A DNA stretch of 64,000 nt. Source: Coenobita brevimanus (taxonomy: Eukaryota; Arthropoda; Malacostraca; Decapoda; Coenobitidae). The notes beneath the pieces were generated by a model that saw only the letters and a list, made by a program, of their open reading frames with translations, was not told the DNA's origin and searched no databases. Below are positions 10,072-21,463 of this stretch, one piece after another; the stretch's first letter is position 1; each line of letters starts with the position of its first letter. Location of the stretch: assembly GCA_032717465.1 (NCBI GenBank), contig JAVRFU010000134.1:1-64000 (forward strand), given 5' to 3'. A program made the translations under genes and the position numbers.

Positions 10072-12235
10072 ATGAGTTTTCCTGTTTCCTTAGAAAATTA
10101 TGGATATTGTTATAGGTTCCCCTCCCCCGGTTCTGCCGATTGTTTGACCCCAACGACGACCCCGGCCTCTCTTCCTGGACTGGATACTGTTACCTTTTCT
10201 CACCCCATTATGGTGACGACTCAGAGCTCCCTTTTGACTGTGGCCTCGACTTCTTCCCCTTCTCCTACATGTTCAAGCATACTAAACACCTCGTCCTCTT
10301 CGCCTACTGTGTCTTCCACTCCTCCAGCTCCTGCTTCTTGTACGTTAGTCAGCCCTTCTACTATCGTCACACTTCACCCTTACCTTCCTTCTTTATCTCC
10401 TGCTTCTAATCCTTCAGTATCCTCTGTTTCCCTCTCCCGACCTCGTCCTTCTTCCTATGTTGCTGCTCCTTCCTCACCTCCTCAATTTTCGGTGCACAGA
10501 CGTGGTCAAAATTTTTTAACATACAGGACACAACCGACGACCTCTCACTCCACCTCAGCCTCCTTCGACAAGTAGGCAGGGATGTCACCTTCTCGGCCCG
10601 TCCGAATGGTTCCCGCCTCCTTGTTGTTAACAGTGCTGCTCAAGCCGAGAAGGTTACATCCCTAGTCAGTAATACAGGACAAACCATCTCCGTGTCCCCA
10701 GACACCCAACTCAATTCTACCACTGGTACTGTACGTCTACCATCCTCGATGTCCTTCGGCCAGAGGGCTTTCCCAGACTGCGCCAATGATATTAAACTAA
10801 TTCTGTCAGAACAACATCACCCAATACATTTAGTTCAATGTTATACAGTTCCTCCTCGTGGACGACGCCAAGAACCTGCAAATATTGTTAAAATTATTTT
10901 TGCCTCTCGCGATCTGCCCCCCACAGTCATCATTGGAGGCACTATTCTCCAAGTGCGAGAATACATTCCATCTCCTCGCCAGTGCACATCTTGTTGGCGC
11001 TTTGGCCATCCAGCCAAGTACTGCAGATCATCCGCAGTCTGCGCCAACTGTGCACTGGCCAGTCATGCCACCTCAGACTGCACTTCCACCATCCGATATT
11101 GCCCTAACTGTCAGGGTGGCCATTCTACCACCTACCGACAATGCCCAGTTTACCTCTTCGAGGCAGAAGTGTCCTCCGCCCGCTGGAAAACTGGCCTCTC
11201 CCTTCATGAGGCTCGTCGTAAAGTTCGCGGTCTCGGTCATCACCCGAACGTCACTTATGCACGTGTAGCCCGTCCTCCTCCCATAGTAACTTTGAATAAC
11301 AACTATTTCTTCATCCCCTTCTGTACCTGTCTGTGTATCAGCTGTCCCCTCTTCATCGCCTCTCTCCTCCTGTCTTCCCCCCACTCACTCTATCCCTACT
11401 CCTGTACCTGTTGTCTCCTCTTCCCTTTCCCCTAGTACTTCCACCCCTCCCTCTTCTCTACCTAACCCTCCCTCTACCTCAACCCCCCCGTTACAGTCTC
11501 CTCTTGTTCCTGTCTCTAATTCTTTCTCTGTTTTAGATTCCTCTACCCCTACCTCCTCATCATCCTCTTCCTTACCTATTCCCTCTCCTCGTCCTTCCCC
11601 CCATTCCCAACCTCGTCCCTCCTCTCACCCCAGTTCTGTCTCTTCTACATGCCGTTTGGCGCCTCTGGCCCAACGTACCATCCGACCCCCAGCCTCCTCT
11701 AATAGTAAACGCAGACTACCCACTGTGTCAGACTCTTAAGTCCTCTCCCGCCCATCATCCTACTTCTCCAGCTCGTAAAGTTCGAGCGACGAATGCTCGT
11801 CCCTCTCAATCGATACACTCTGCCACGACAAAGTCCACATCTCAGCAGTCTTCTCAGTCACATCCCCGGACTACTCCACAGCCGGCTAATTGTAACAAAA
11901 AACCCTCCGGTGATGACGACAGTGAAACAATTCCTAAGATAATGGACTACATTTTAACTTCTTCGCCAGATCCAGTAAACAATGCTGCACCCTCTCTTTC
12001 CACCCACTCTGTTGAAGTTCACTCTGTGCCACTTGATCTCCCTCCTACTCCTCTCCCTCCTTCATCCCCCCCTCCACCTTCCATCTCCTCCTCCTCTTTA
12101 CCCCGCTCCTCTTCCATCTCTTCCAGTACTCTATCCCCTCTATCTCTCCCCATGCCTCCAGGCTATGGTGACCATCCTGCTCGTCCACCAGTTCAATCAT
12201 CTACCCCTATTCCTACCATCGTAACGACTCGATAA
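10072..12235 (+). pseudogene. Family C ORF1: gag-like nucleic-acid-binding protein
   Basis: The likely start is the ATG at 10072. After a Ser/Thr/Pro-rich N-terminal region (about 145 codons) the frame shifts near 10500 into an RRM-like stretch and then three cysteine knuckles at about 10981-11150: CTSCWRFGHPAKYC, CANCALASHATSDC and CPNCQGGHSTTYRQC. A long Ser/Pro/Thr-rich tail continues in two further frames (shifts near 11290 and 11740) to a stop at 12233-12235. Such proteins coat element RNA and deliver it to chromatin. At least three frameshifts disable it. Confidence 0.8.
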
Positions 12236-12374
12236 TGCATGTTATTATTTTGTAATATTTCCAGTTTAACATATTTTACTTCCTTTGTATATTTTATCAT
12301 TAATTTCATTTGATCTTTCCTAGACTGTTTTTCTGTTAGGTCTTATTTTTTATTTTTGGTGTTTTAAAGTTTTA

Positions 12375-15300
12375 ATGTCTAGTTTACAATGGAACATACG
12401 CAGTTTTACGGCCCATCGCAACGACCTTCGCTATCTTCTTTCAGTTTACTCTCCGTCCTTAGTTTGTCTACAAGAACCCCGTTTGCCTTCCCCTCCGGTA
12501 CCTATACCTGGCTATTGTTTCTTGTTCTCCCCTGCTTCTCTTTCTGCATCAGCTATCCTAGTCCATCATACTGTTCCTTTCGAACATCTGTCCATTAATA
12601 CCACCATTCCATGCCATTTTATTCGGGTTTTTCTCAAACATTGGATTACAGTGGTTTCTGTTTATTTCTCTCCATCCCAGCCTATCGATTTCTCTGCCTT
12701 ATCTCTTTTACTATCCCAATTACCCACTCCAATTTTATTGTTGGGAGATTTTAACTGTCGTCATGCCTTATGGGGCGACACCATTACTAATTCGCGTGGC
12801 CGCCAACTTGAATCTTTTATTTTTAATAATAATTTATCCTTATTAAATACAGGAATGTCAACGCACAGTGACGATAAAACTCATACTTTCTCCTGTCTGG
12901 ATCTCTCCCTGTGCTCCTCTTCTGTTTCTCTAGATTTCCATTGGTCTGTCCTTTCGGATGCCGTATATAGTGATCACTTTCCTATAAGGCTTACTTTCAC
13001 TACATATTGTCCCATACTCAGGTCCCCTCGATGGAGTTTTCCAAAAGCTGACTGGCCAACATTTACTTCTTTAACCGTTCCTTCTATACACTCTTCTTCC
13101 TTCGCTACTGTTTTAGATATGCTTACATATTTTAATGTATTAGTTCTGAGTGCAGCTTTGACAGCGATTCCTAAGTCGTCCCGTCCTTTTACTTCGAAGT
13201 GCGTACCTTGGTGGGATTCGGACTGTACTGTGGCACTCCGTGTTAAACGTGCACGTTGGAAGAGTTTCCTGCGCAAACGCAACACCCCGGATGAACAGAG
13301 TGCATTCCTACTGTTTAAAAAGGCTCGAGCTGTTCTTCGTAAGACTGTTAAACGGGCTAAACGCTGTAGCTGGAGATTGTACTTTTCCACCATTACTACC
13401 AATACACCCATTGCATCCGTCTGGAAACGTATACGCAAAATAGCGGGTAAACATCTTCCCATGCCCTCCCCTGTCCTACATTTGGATGGGGAGTCAGTTG
13501 CAGATGCTCATCTAGTTGCTAATGGCTTAGGTCTTCATTTTAGTAATGTTAGTAGCGGCTCTCATCTCTCACCTGACTTCCATACCCTTAAAGCTGCTAC
13601 TGAATGTACCCCAGTTGTCTTCAAGCTGTCGTCTAGTCAGTCATATAACGCGCCATTCACGCTCCATGAATTGTCGTCTGCCCTTCGCCTTTGTAAGAAC
13701 ACTTGCGAGGGCCCTGATGGCATACACTATAATATGCTCCGTCACCTTTCCCCCCAGGCCATGGCCTTATTATTAACTATTTATAATCGTATCTGGACAG
13801 AGAGTATTTTTCCTCCCTCTTTTCGTAGTGCCGTCATTCTCACATTTCTTAAACCAGGAAAGCAAGGCCATGCCCCTCAAGATTATCGCCTCATTGCTCT
13901 TACTAGCTGTCTTTGCAAATTGCTCGAGCGTATGATAAATCATCGTCTTATGTGGCTCCTAGAATCCAAGCAACTTTTGTCCTCTTCACAGTTTGGTTTT
14001 CGAAAAGCTCGCGGCACCTTAAATCCTCCTAAATCTAGAGACTTATATCCGTTCAGCCTTTGCCATTCGACAATCTGTTATCGCGGTGTTTTTTGACCTT
14101 GAGAAAGCTTATGACACAACCTGGCGCTATCATATTTTACGCACAGTTCGTTCTTGTGGTATTGATGGTAACCTTGGTGTTTTCTTAAAGAATTTTCTAT
14201 CAGCTCGCTTCTTTAGAGTCTGTGTCCAGCATACTTATTCAGATCCATTTCCACAATATGAAGGTGTTCCCCAAGGCAGTGTTCTTAGCACTTCTCTGTT
14301 TTTATTGGCAATTAATGGGATTGTTTCTTGTCTCCCAGTTGGTGTCCGCTCTTCTTTATATGTAGATGATTTTGCAATATATGCCTCAAATTCTGACATC
14401 TCTGCCCTTAGTGCTCTTATTCAACGTGCAGTTTCTGCTGCCTCAGAATGGGCCACTTCTCATGGCTTTCGGTTCTCTCCTCTTAAGTCTCATGCTATTA
14501 CTTTTACTCGCTCTCATCATATTTCTCAACCACCTCTTTTTCTTTATGGTACTCCTCTCCCATACAAAACCTCCGCTTCCTTTCTTGGCCTTCTTTTTGA
14601 CTCTCGTCTTACTTGGAAAGATCATATTACCTCCTTGAAAACCTCAGCCTTGCAACGCCTCCGTCTCTTACAAACTTTGTCTCATGTGTCGTGGGGTGCT
14701 GATCAGACTACTCTTCTTCGCCTCCATATTGTTCTCGTTCTCTCCAAACTTGATTACGGTTGCCAAGTTTATTCTTCTGCTTCAGACACCGTCCTCCAAC
14801 AACTCGATTCTGTACATCATCACGGTTTACGTCTGGCTCTTGATGCCTTTAAGTCCTCCCCAGTTGAGAGTCTGTATGCTGAATCAGGAGTTCCATCACT
14901 CTTCCGCCGTCGCGCTCTACTTTCTCTTCGTGCCTATGCTAAGTTGCACTGTTTTCCTCGTACCCCTTCTCTCTTTCCCACCGGTCTTGACTTAGACAGG
15001 TTTTCTTCTCCTAGGACCAAGTCACCTTTTGCAGTTCGAGCTCGTACTCTCCTCTCATACTCCTCCCTTACAATTTGTAATGTTTTCTCTTTCCGCACAT
15101 GTCTTTTTCCTCCGTGGCTATTTCCGCGACCCCATGTTTGCCCTTCCATTTTCCCTTATTCCAAGTCCAATTCTCCTTCCTTCATTCTCCGTTCCCGGTT
15201 TTCTGATCATCTCTCCCACCATTCCTCTGCAATACATATATACACTGATGGTTCAAAAAACCCTGCAGGTGTTGGATTTGCGATTCTCTTTCCTAACACT

Positions 15301-16062
15301 TCTTATCATTTTAGCCTTCCTGCTTATACAAGTGTTCTAACAGCAGAGTTATATGCCCTTTTGTTTGCATTACGGTATATTTACCGTGCATCCTCTTCCT
15401 CATTTGTGATATTCTCTGATTCATATAGTGCTCTATCCCTTCTCCAGTCACCTTCTGCCTCTCATCCATTAGTCCTTCGTATCTTGGAATGGTTGTTCCG
15501 TATCTCCTCTCGTCGTAAAACAGTCCATTTCTGTTGGGTCCCAGGACATGTGGGCGTCGCGGGCAATGAACGTGCTGATCAGTTGGCTCGCATGGCAGTT
15601 AGCAGGGATGTCTCTCCTTCCTTCCTCATTCCAGGTTCTGATCTTCCTGCTCTATCTTCCTTCCTTCAACACCGGTGGCAGTCTTGTTGGGACTCTGTCA
15701 CTAATAATAAACTGCGTGTTGTTAAACCTTCTGTCTCCCCCTGGTCGACCCCCTGCCACCGTAACAGGAGGTGGGAGACTGCTTTAGCTCGTCTCAGAAT
15801 CGGCCATACTAGACTTACCCACTCCTATTTGATGTCTGGTGGTCGCCCTCCCCTTTGTACTCGGTGCAATACCATTCTCTCCATACGGCATATTTTCCTT
15901 GATTGTCCTCTTTACACTATACAGCGACGTGTTGCATTTCCTTTTTTGTCTCGCATCCAACGTACCCCTCTTCTTGCAGACTTTCTCCGAGAATCACCAT
16001 ATTTTTCCTTCCGTAATATCATGTCCTTCCTTACCTCTATTGGTCTTCTTTCTGACATCTAA
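12375..16062 (+). pseudogene. Family C ORF2: endonuclease, reverse transcriptase, RNase H
   Basis: From ATG 12375: APE endonuclease (LQWNIRSF, VCLQEPRL, LLGDFNCRHALWG, YSDHFPI). RT follows with EGPDGIHYNML, YRLIALTSCLCKLLERM and FGFRKARGT. A one-base shift near 14030 moves the frame, which then continues with FFDLEKAYDTTW, GVPQGSVLS and the YVDD box at 14359-14370. RNase H is intact by eye: IYTDGSK, TAELYAL, FSDSYSAL, WVPGHVGVAGNERAD. A C-terminal CTRC...HIFLDC knuckle precedes the stop at 16060-16062. Apart from that single shift the roughly 1230-codon enzyme is open, so the copy is young. Confidence 0.9.
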
Positions 16063-16233
16063 TTCTATTCCTTACCTCAGTAGTCCCATGTGTGATATGA
16101 TATACTTCTTCCATTGACCCATTTCCTACATGACGCCGTGTCTGTGTTCCTGACCCACCCAATGTACACAACTTGTAGCCGATGATCCGGCTTTGTGCTG
16201 GATTTTGGCACTAGATTCCTATTGTTCTTCTTC

Positions 16234-16245
16234 TTCCTACCATGA
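16234..16245. repeat. Target-site duplication, right copy (family C LINE)
   Basis: Exact match to 9358-9369, directly after a TTC repeat that ends the element. A TTAT run follows at about 16250-16270. Confidence 0.75.
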
Positions 16246-16391
16246 TGCTTGTTATTTATTTATTTATTTTACGCGTCATATTCTGGTATTCGTATTGCTA
16301 CAGCTCAGAACTGAAGACAGAGACAGTAATATTAGGACAAGTTAGAGTGAAAGGAGTATAAGAGAGTGTATGTGAGTTAGGTGGAGAGACG

Positions 16392-16541
16392 AGTAGTGGG
16401 AGACCGAGAATAATGAGGTGGAGGGATGCGGTGGAGAGGTATATGAACGATGCTGGTGTGAGTTGAAGGAGAGGCAGCCTGATGATGCATGACAGGGTAA
16501 CATGGAGGCAGTTTGTTTGTGGTCACCCCTCCAGAGATTAG
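16392..16541 (+). pseudogene. RTE-like LINE ORF2 C-terminal relic
   Basis: A 50-codon reading SGRPRIMRWRDAVERYMNDAG, an in-frame TGA, MMHDRVTWRQFVCGHPSRD and a stop at 16539-16541. It matches the position and spacing of the RGRPR..W.D.V...R..WR.... signature that ends RTE-type ORF2 proteins (compare 7610-7754). It is a short, diverged fragment. Confidence 0.65.
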
Positions 16542-16716
16542 TTTTAGATATAAGAAAGAGCACCGAGATATATATACATCCATAGTAGTGAGTCAATTGA
16601 TTTTTCTTTTCTGTTGCTCTGTAAGGTCTTCTCTCAGCTTAACATAATCCTGGAGTTTTTCCTTGAATATATATCTTTATTAATCTATGCTACGTTCAGT
16701 GTAGGGTCGGACCTTA

Positions 16717-16918
16717 CAGTCGGAGGGAGAGTGATAGCCAGAATTAACTTCCATGCTGACGAGGTGCCAGTGGGAGATGGGTGTCCGTAGGAGGGATGAT
16801 GCATATGAAAGTGGAGAAATATGAGGGAGAGTGAAAGGCAGAATTAACTACCAAATGCTGGCAAAGTACATCTGGGAATGGGATGGGTGTGTAGGGAGTG
16901 TGATGTTTGTGAAAGTGG
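16717..16918. repeat. Diverged tandem duplication of about 100 bp
   Basis: 16717-16815 and 16823-16918 are colinear. Both read GAGGGAGAGTGA, then CAGAATTAACT, a TGCTG block, GGGATGGGTGT-like sequence, and end in GAAAGTGGA plus AAATAT. The copies have many substitutions and small indels. The function is unknown. Confidence 0.75.
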
Positions 16919-17167
16919 AAATATTGCAAAGTATTGGTTATGTTTATGTGTCAGAGTGTGTGTATGTCATTGGTAGAAGTAATATGGTGTGAATATATGT
17001 AAGTATATATTATCTTTATTGATAGACAGTGGGTGATTCTGTACTTAGGAAATAAGAGGCTTTACGAAATGTTGATATACATATTTAGACACCACGTTAT
17101 GGAGATGGTTTGTGTAATATTATCCTACAGAGACACATAGCCACACCTCCATACACAGGCACACCTT

Positions 17168-17169
<2 letters not shown>

Positions 17170-17228
<59 letters not shown>
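17170..17228. repeat. (CA)n microsatellite
   Basis: About 29 CA units at the left edge of the CR1-like element. Confidence 0.98.
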
Positions 17229-17231
<3 letters not shown>

Positions 17232-17425
17232 CAGCCGGAGAGAGAGGTCGTCCCAGGCATTGCTCCTGACCTTGAGTAGTTTCAGGAATTTTGTCTGTCC
17301 TGTCTCCTAGGGTCTTTCTTTAAATTTAAAATAATGAAAGTTGGTAGACTACCAAAAATGTAAAGATTTGTTGGCAATAGTATACATGAATGTTTGTGGC
17401 TTATTGGTAACAGCTGTTTAGGTAC

Positions 17426-18337
17426 TTGATCGGTACGTTAAAGATGGCCGAAAATGTAAACAATGAGGGAATGGAATTTCAAGGATTTGATGCTAATACT
17501 AATGTCATGGACCTAGTGAAAACATTAATTATGAGGATTAGTGAACTCGAAAAAAAAGTAGAGAATCTAGTGATAAAGGATGTGTCAGGAAATACGGAAA
17601 CCACCATACAGAGTCTAATCCAGTCCAACGAAACAGCCAATGAAGAGATTAAGAATTTGAAGCGGGAAAATGTTGAACTGAGGAGGAAACTTGAAGAGAG
17701 TACTAATAAAACGGAGAAGGTGAGTAATGTACTAGAAGAACACAAGGCAAAGTGGGCACACGTAGAGGAAGAACAGAAAGAAGTGGTCAGCTTAAGAGAG
17801 ATCATCCAGGAAGAAAGGGTAATGAACAAGAAAGAAATGGAAGAAAATGTAGTGAAAATACTGAAGAAAAAAGAGAAAATAGTGAGAGAAACTGTAGAAA
17901 GGAACAGATGTGTGATAGTATTTGGAAACAGGGAAGAGGAAGAAAAGGTTAGGTTCGCAAGACTCGAGAGAGACACGAACATGGTGAGAGGAATATTAGG
18001 CAAGATTGACCCCGAAGGAAACAAGTGGGTAAAAGAAATTGAGGAAGTAAGGAGGATAGGGCCTTATAAGAAAGGGGAAACAAGACCAATGAGAGTCAAG
18101 TTTACATCAGAAAGTGTAATAAATGAGATACTTAAAGTGACCTGGAAATTAAGCAAAGAGGCGGGGATGGAAAATATTATAATAAGAAAAGATCTGAATG
18201 AAGAAGAAAGAGAAGCTTTAAAATCATTAAAGGAAGAAGTAAAGGAAAAAAATGATAAGAGGACAGAGGAAGAACGTAATAAAATATTTTGGAGAGTATT
18301 GGATATGAAAGTAAGGAAATGGTATTTAAGGAAATAG
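17426..18337 (+). CDS. CR1-like LINE ORF1, intact coiled-coil protein
   Basis: This is a 303-residue open frame; the first Met gives MIGTLKMAENVNNEG, and the second Met at residue 7 is an alternative start. Residues about 30-160 form a long heptad-rich coiled coil (ISELEKKVENL onward). Residues about 160-250 look like a small alpha/beta RNA-binding fold (RNRCVIVFGNRE, then VEEVRRIG-like strands, TRPMRVKFTSE), and a basic tail follows. This order matches L1/CR1-type ORF1 proteins, which trimerise and bind RNA. No zinc knuckle or PHD finger is visible. The frame has no defect. Confidence 0.75.
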   Translation: MIGTLKMAENVNNEGMEFQGFDANTNVMDLVKTLIMRISELEKKVENLVIKDVSGNTETTIQSLIQSNETANEEIKNLKRENVELRRKLEESTNKTEKVSNVLEEHKAKWAHVEEEQKEVVSLREIIQEERVMNKKEMEENVVKILKKKEKIVRETVERNRCVIVFGNREEEEKVRFARLERDTNMVRGILGKIDPEGNKWVKEIEEVRRIGPYKKGETRPMRVKFTSESVINEILKVTWKLSKEAGMENIIIRKDLNEEEREALKSLKEEVKEKNDKRTEEERNKIFWRVLDMKVRKWYLRK

Positions 18338-21268
18338 AAGTGAAGGAAATTAGGGGGGATGGTTGTGAAAGATCAGAAGTTGAGGAAGTGGTACGGACAG
18401 AGAGTAGGAGAGAAGAGGGTATTAACAATGTCAAAAATAATTTGAAGGTGATATATACTAATGTTGATGGTTTCATATCGACAAGGATCGAAATTAATGA
18501 TTTCTTGAGAGAACATGAACCTGATGTCATGTGCTTTGTAGAGACCAAATTAAGAGAAGATATTGATGTTCATTTGGGAGATGGTAAATACAAACTGTGG
18601 AGAAAAGACAGAAAAGAAAAAAAGGGAGGAGGAGTGATGATAGCAGTGAAGAACAACATAAATGTAGATACTGTGGAAATGGGAGAAGGCAGGGCTGAAG
18701 TGATATATATGAAATTAGAAACTGGAGAGAATGTTAAGAGAGATATGGCGGTAGTGTATGTTCCCCCAAAGACGAGAGCATGGAAGGATGACGAATACCA
18801 TGAGATGTTGTCAGATATGGCTAGCTATTTGCAAAAAATAATTGAGAAAAGCAATAATATAATTTTGGTGGGTGACTTTAATTGTAAAGAGGTGAACTGG
18901 GAGGAATGGTACTCGGGAGGCGGCGAGGATTCGTGGGGTACTATGTTATTAAATATAATAATGAATAATGTGATGACGCAGTGGGTCAAAGAAGAGACAC
19001 GGTTTCGAGGTGAGGACACACCAGCAAGGTTAGATTTACTGTTCACCAAAGAACCTGATGTAATAGAATCATTGGAATATCTCTGTCCTTTGGGAAAAAG
19101 TGATCACGTGGTCATTGAGTTCCAGATGTTAATAGGAAACGTCGAGCCAAGAGACGAGCTTCATAGACAGGAAGATACAACTTTGGCAAAGCAAATTTTA
19201 CAGGATTGAGAAACTTTTTGAAAATGCGGATTGGAGAAAATTCAGAGAAACAAGAGAGATACAGAGGAAGTGGGATATCTTTCTAGACCTCTATAATTTG
19301 GGAGTGGAAAAATTTGTACCAAGAGTAAGAGGGAAAGAAAACAGGAAAAAGGAGTGGTTTAATAGAAGGTGTATGATAACCAAAAAAGAGAGAGATAAGG
19401 CGTGGAACAATTGGAGAAAGAGAGGTAACGACAGAACAAAGGAAGAATATAAAAGAACAAGAAACGAATACACAAGAATACGTAGGGAAGAAGAAAGGAA
19501 TTTTGAAAAAGGTATAATTGACAAATGCAAGGATGAACCCAAACTGTTTTATAGATTTGTTAATGGCAAACTGAAACAAAAGGAAGGAATCGCCAAGCTG
19601 AAAGTAGATGGAGAGGTCTTTAATGATGCGGCAATGCAAGCAGAAATAATGAACAAACGTTTCCAGTCAGTTTTCACTAAAGAAAAGGAGCTTGTGGAAG
19701 GGGAGGGAGTGATTAGAAATGTTCCGGTGATGAAAGATATAAAAGTGGAGGTGCAGGAAGTGTATAAATTACTGGAAACTCAAGATGTAAGGAAAGCCCC
19801 AGGACCTGATGGAATTTCTAATTGGGTACTGAAGGAATGCAGAGAACAACTGGCGGATAAAATTCACAGCTTAATTGTATGCTCACTGGAAGAGGGGAAA
19901 GTGCCAAAAGAATGGAAGAGGGCAAATGTGGTACCAATTTACAAGGGAGGAAACAGGGAAGAACCCCTGAATTATAGACCAGTGTCTCTAACCAGCATGG
20001 TCGCAAAATTGTGTGAGAGAATCCTGAAAGACAGATGGATAAAATATCTGGAAGAGATGAATATTTTGGCTGAATGTCAGTTTGGATTCAGAAGTGGAAG
20101 GTCATGTGTTTCAAACTTGTTGAGCTTTTACTCAAGAGCGATTGATGTGGTACAGGAGAGAGATGGTTGGGTGGATTGTGTGTACTTAGACTTAGAGAAG
20201 GCCTTTGACAAGGTACCTCATAAGAGACTAATGTGGAAACTAGAATATATAGGAGGACTAAAGGGGAAACTTCTGGAATGGATGAGAGACTTTTTGAGAG
20301 ACAGACAAATGAGGACAGTAATAAAGGAAAAGATGTCTGGATGGAGGGAAGTAACAAGTGGAGTCCCTCAAGGCTCAGTGTTGGCGCCAGTAATGTTCCT
20401 GATTTATGTAAATGATATGGTAGATGGAGTGAACAGTTATGCGAGTCTGTTTGCTGATGATGTAAAGATCTTGAGGAAGATAGAGGTTGAGGAGGATTGT
20501 AAAATACTGCAGGAGGATTTGGATAGGATACACAATTGGAGCCGGACGTGGGAAATGAAATTTAATGTAAAGAAATGTAAAATATTGGAAATGGGTAAAA
20601 GTACCAGGAGACCATCACTGAATTATTTTTTGGGTAATGAATTAATCACAAAAAGGAGAGAAGAGAAAGATTTGGGAGTGCTGGTCCAAGATAGTTTGTC
20701 ACCAGAAAAGCACATTAACAAGATAGTTGGAGAGACTTATAAGCTCTTGACTAACATAAGAGTAGCATTTCATTATATGGATGAGGAAATGATGAAAAAA
20801 TTGATAGTGGCCATGATCCGCCCCAGGTTAGAATATGCAGCGGTAGTGTGGTCCCCACACAAAAAGAAAGATATAAACAAGATTGAGAGAATACAAAGAA
20901 CAGCAACCAAGATGGTCCCCAGTCTGACAGACCTGTCATACAGAGAGAGGCTGGAAAAACTGGATTTGCCTTCGTTAGAGGAAAGGAGAAAGAGGGGAGA
21001 CATGATTGCGGTGTTCAGGACCATGGTGGGAGTAGATAAAATTGACAAAGAAGATCTGTTTGTATGGGATAAGAGAGCAACAAGAGGACATGGAATGAAA
21101 ATGAAAAAGTCAAGCTGTTTGAAGGATATCAAGAAATATAGCTTTCCTTACAGAAGTATAGACTTATGGAATAGCCTGGACAAAGAGATCGTCCAGTCTA
21201 AAAACATAAACGAGTTTAAAGTTAAATTCGACTTATTGAGAAACAGCGACGGAAACCCACGAGCATAG
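18319..21268 (+). pseudogene. CR1-like LINE ORF2: endonuclease and reverse transcriptase
   Basis: The first in-frame ATG is at 18319, inside the end of ORF1. Endonuclease: KVIYTNVDGF, VMCFVETKL, GGGVMIAVKNN, IILVGDFNCKEVNW, KSDHVVIEF. One frameshift between about 19140 and 19210 separates it from the linker and RT: APGPDGISNWVLKE, NYRPVSLTSMVAKLCERI, FGFRSGRSC, YLDLEKAFDKVPH, SGVPQGSVLAPVMFL and the FADD box at 20450-20461. The conserved C terminus is RRKRGDMIAVFR and SIDLWNSLDKEIV. The total is about 980 codons. Repairing this single shift would give a full-length enzyme, so the copy is recent or the shift is a sequencing error. Confidence 0.9.
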
Positions 21269-21298
21269 TACATTCCGTGTATATCACAATTAGGTATA

Positions 21299-21463
21299 TT
21301 CTTAAATATTTGGAACGACTTAGACAAAGAGGTGGTGCATGAGAAAAACATTCATGTGTGTAAAGGTAGACTTGATAAATGTGGATATGGAGACAGGACA
21401 ACACGAGCATTGCTCAATTCCTGTATACTACAAATAGGTAAATACAAATAGGTAAATACACAC
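21299..21463 (+). mobile_element. Second CR1-like ORF2 tail, 5'-truncated
   Basis: Immediately after the first element, a plus-strand reading gives NIWNDLDKEVVHEKNIHVCK, then GYGDRTTRA and a stop. This is homologous to the end of ORF2 just upstream (WNSLDKEIVQSKNINEF). It ends with two copies of AAATAGGTAAATAC. It is either a separate short insertion of a related subfamily at the tail of the first, or an internal duplication. Confidence 0.7.

Larger units (their letters stand above)
9370..16233 (+). mobile_element. Near-complete two-ORF LINE with RNase H (family C, I/Jockey group)
   Basis: The 6.86-kb element has a 0.7-kb 5' UTR starting with a C-run and a GC-rich block, ORF1 with zinc knuckles, a 139-bp spacer, ORF2 (endonuclease, RT with YVDD, RNase H, zinc finger) and a 170-bp 3' UTR ending in TTC repeats. 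It is flanked by the 12-bp duplication at 9358-9369 and 16234-16245. RNase H inside ORF2 places it in the I superfamily rather than in Jockey sensu stricto; the exact clade needs a tree. Frameshifts in both ORFs make it inactive although the ends are complete. Confidence 0.9.
16246..17228. other. Inter-element stretch with relics and a diverged duplication
   Basis: It contains one RTE-type LINE relic, a roughly 100-bp diverged tandem duplication (16717-16918) and a terminal CA array, listed separately. No host gene was recognised. Confidence 0.5.
17229..21298 (+). mobile_element. CR1-like LINE (family D), near complete
   Basis: The left edge is placed where unique sequence starts after the CA array and is approximate. 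ORF1 (17426-18337) is open, ORF2 (18319-21268) overlaps it by 19 bases and has one frameshift, and a 30-bp 3' UTR ends with an AATTAGGTATATT-type motif. The final ORF2 block FPYRSIDLWNSLDKEIV is typical of CR1-related LINEs. There is no RNase H. It is the best preserved element of the window by frame. Confidence 0.85.
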
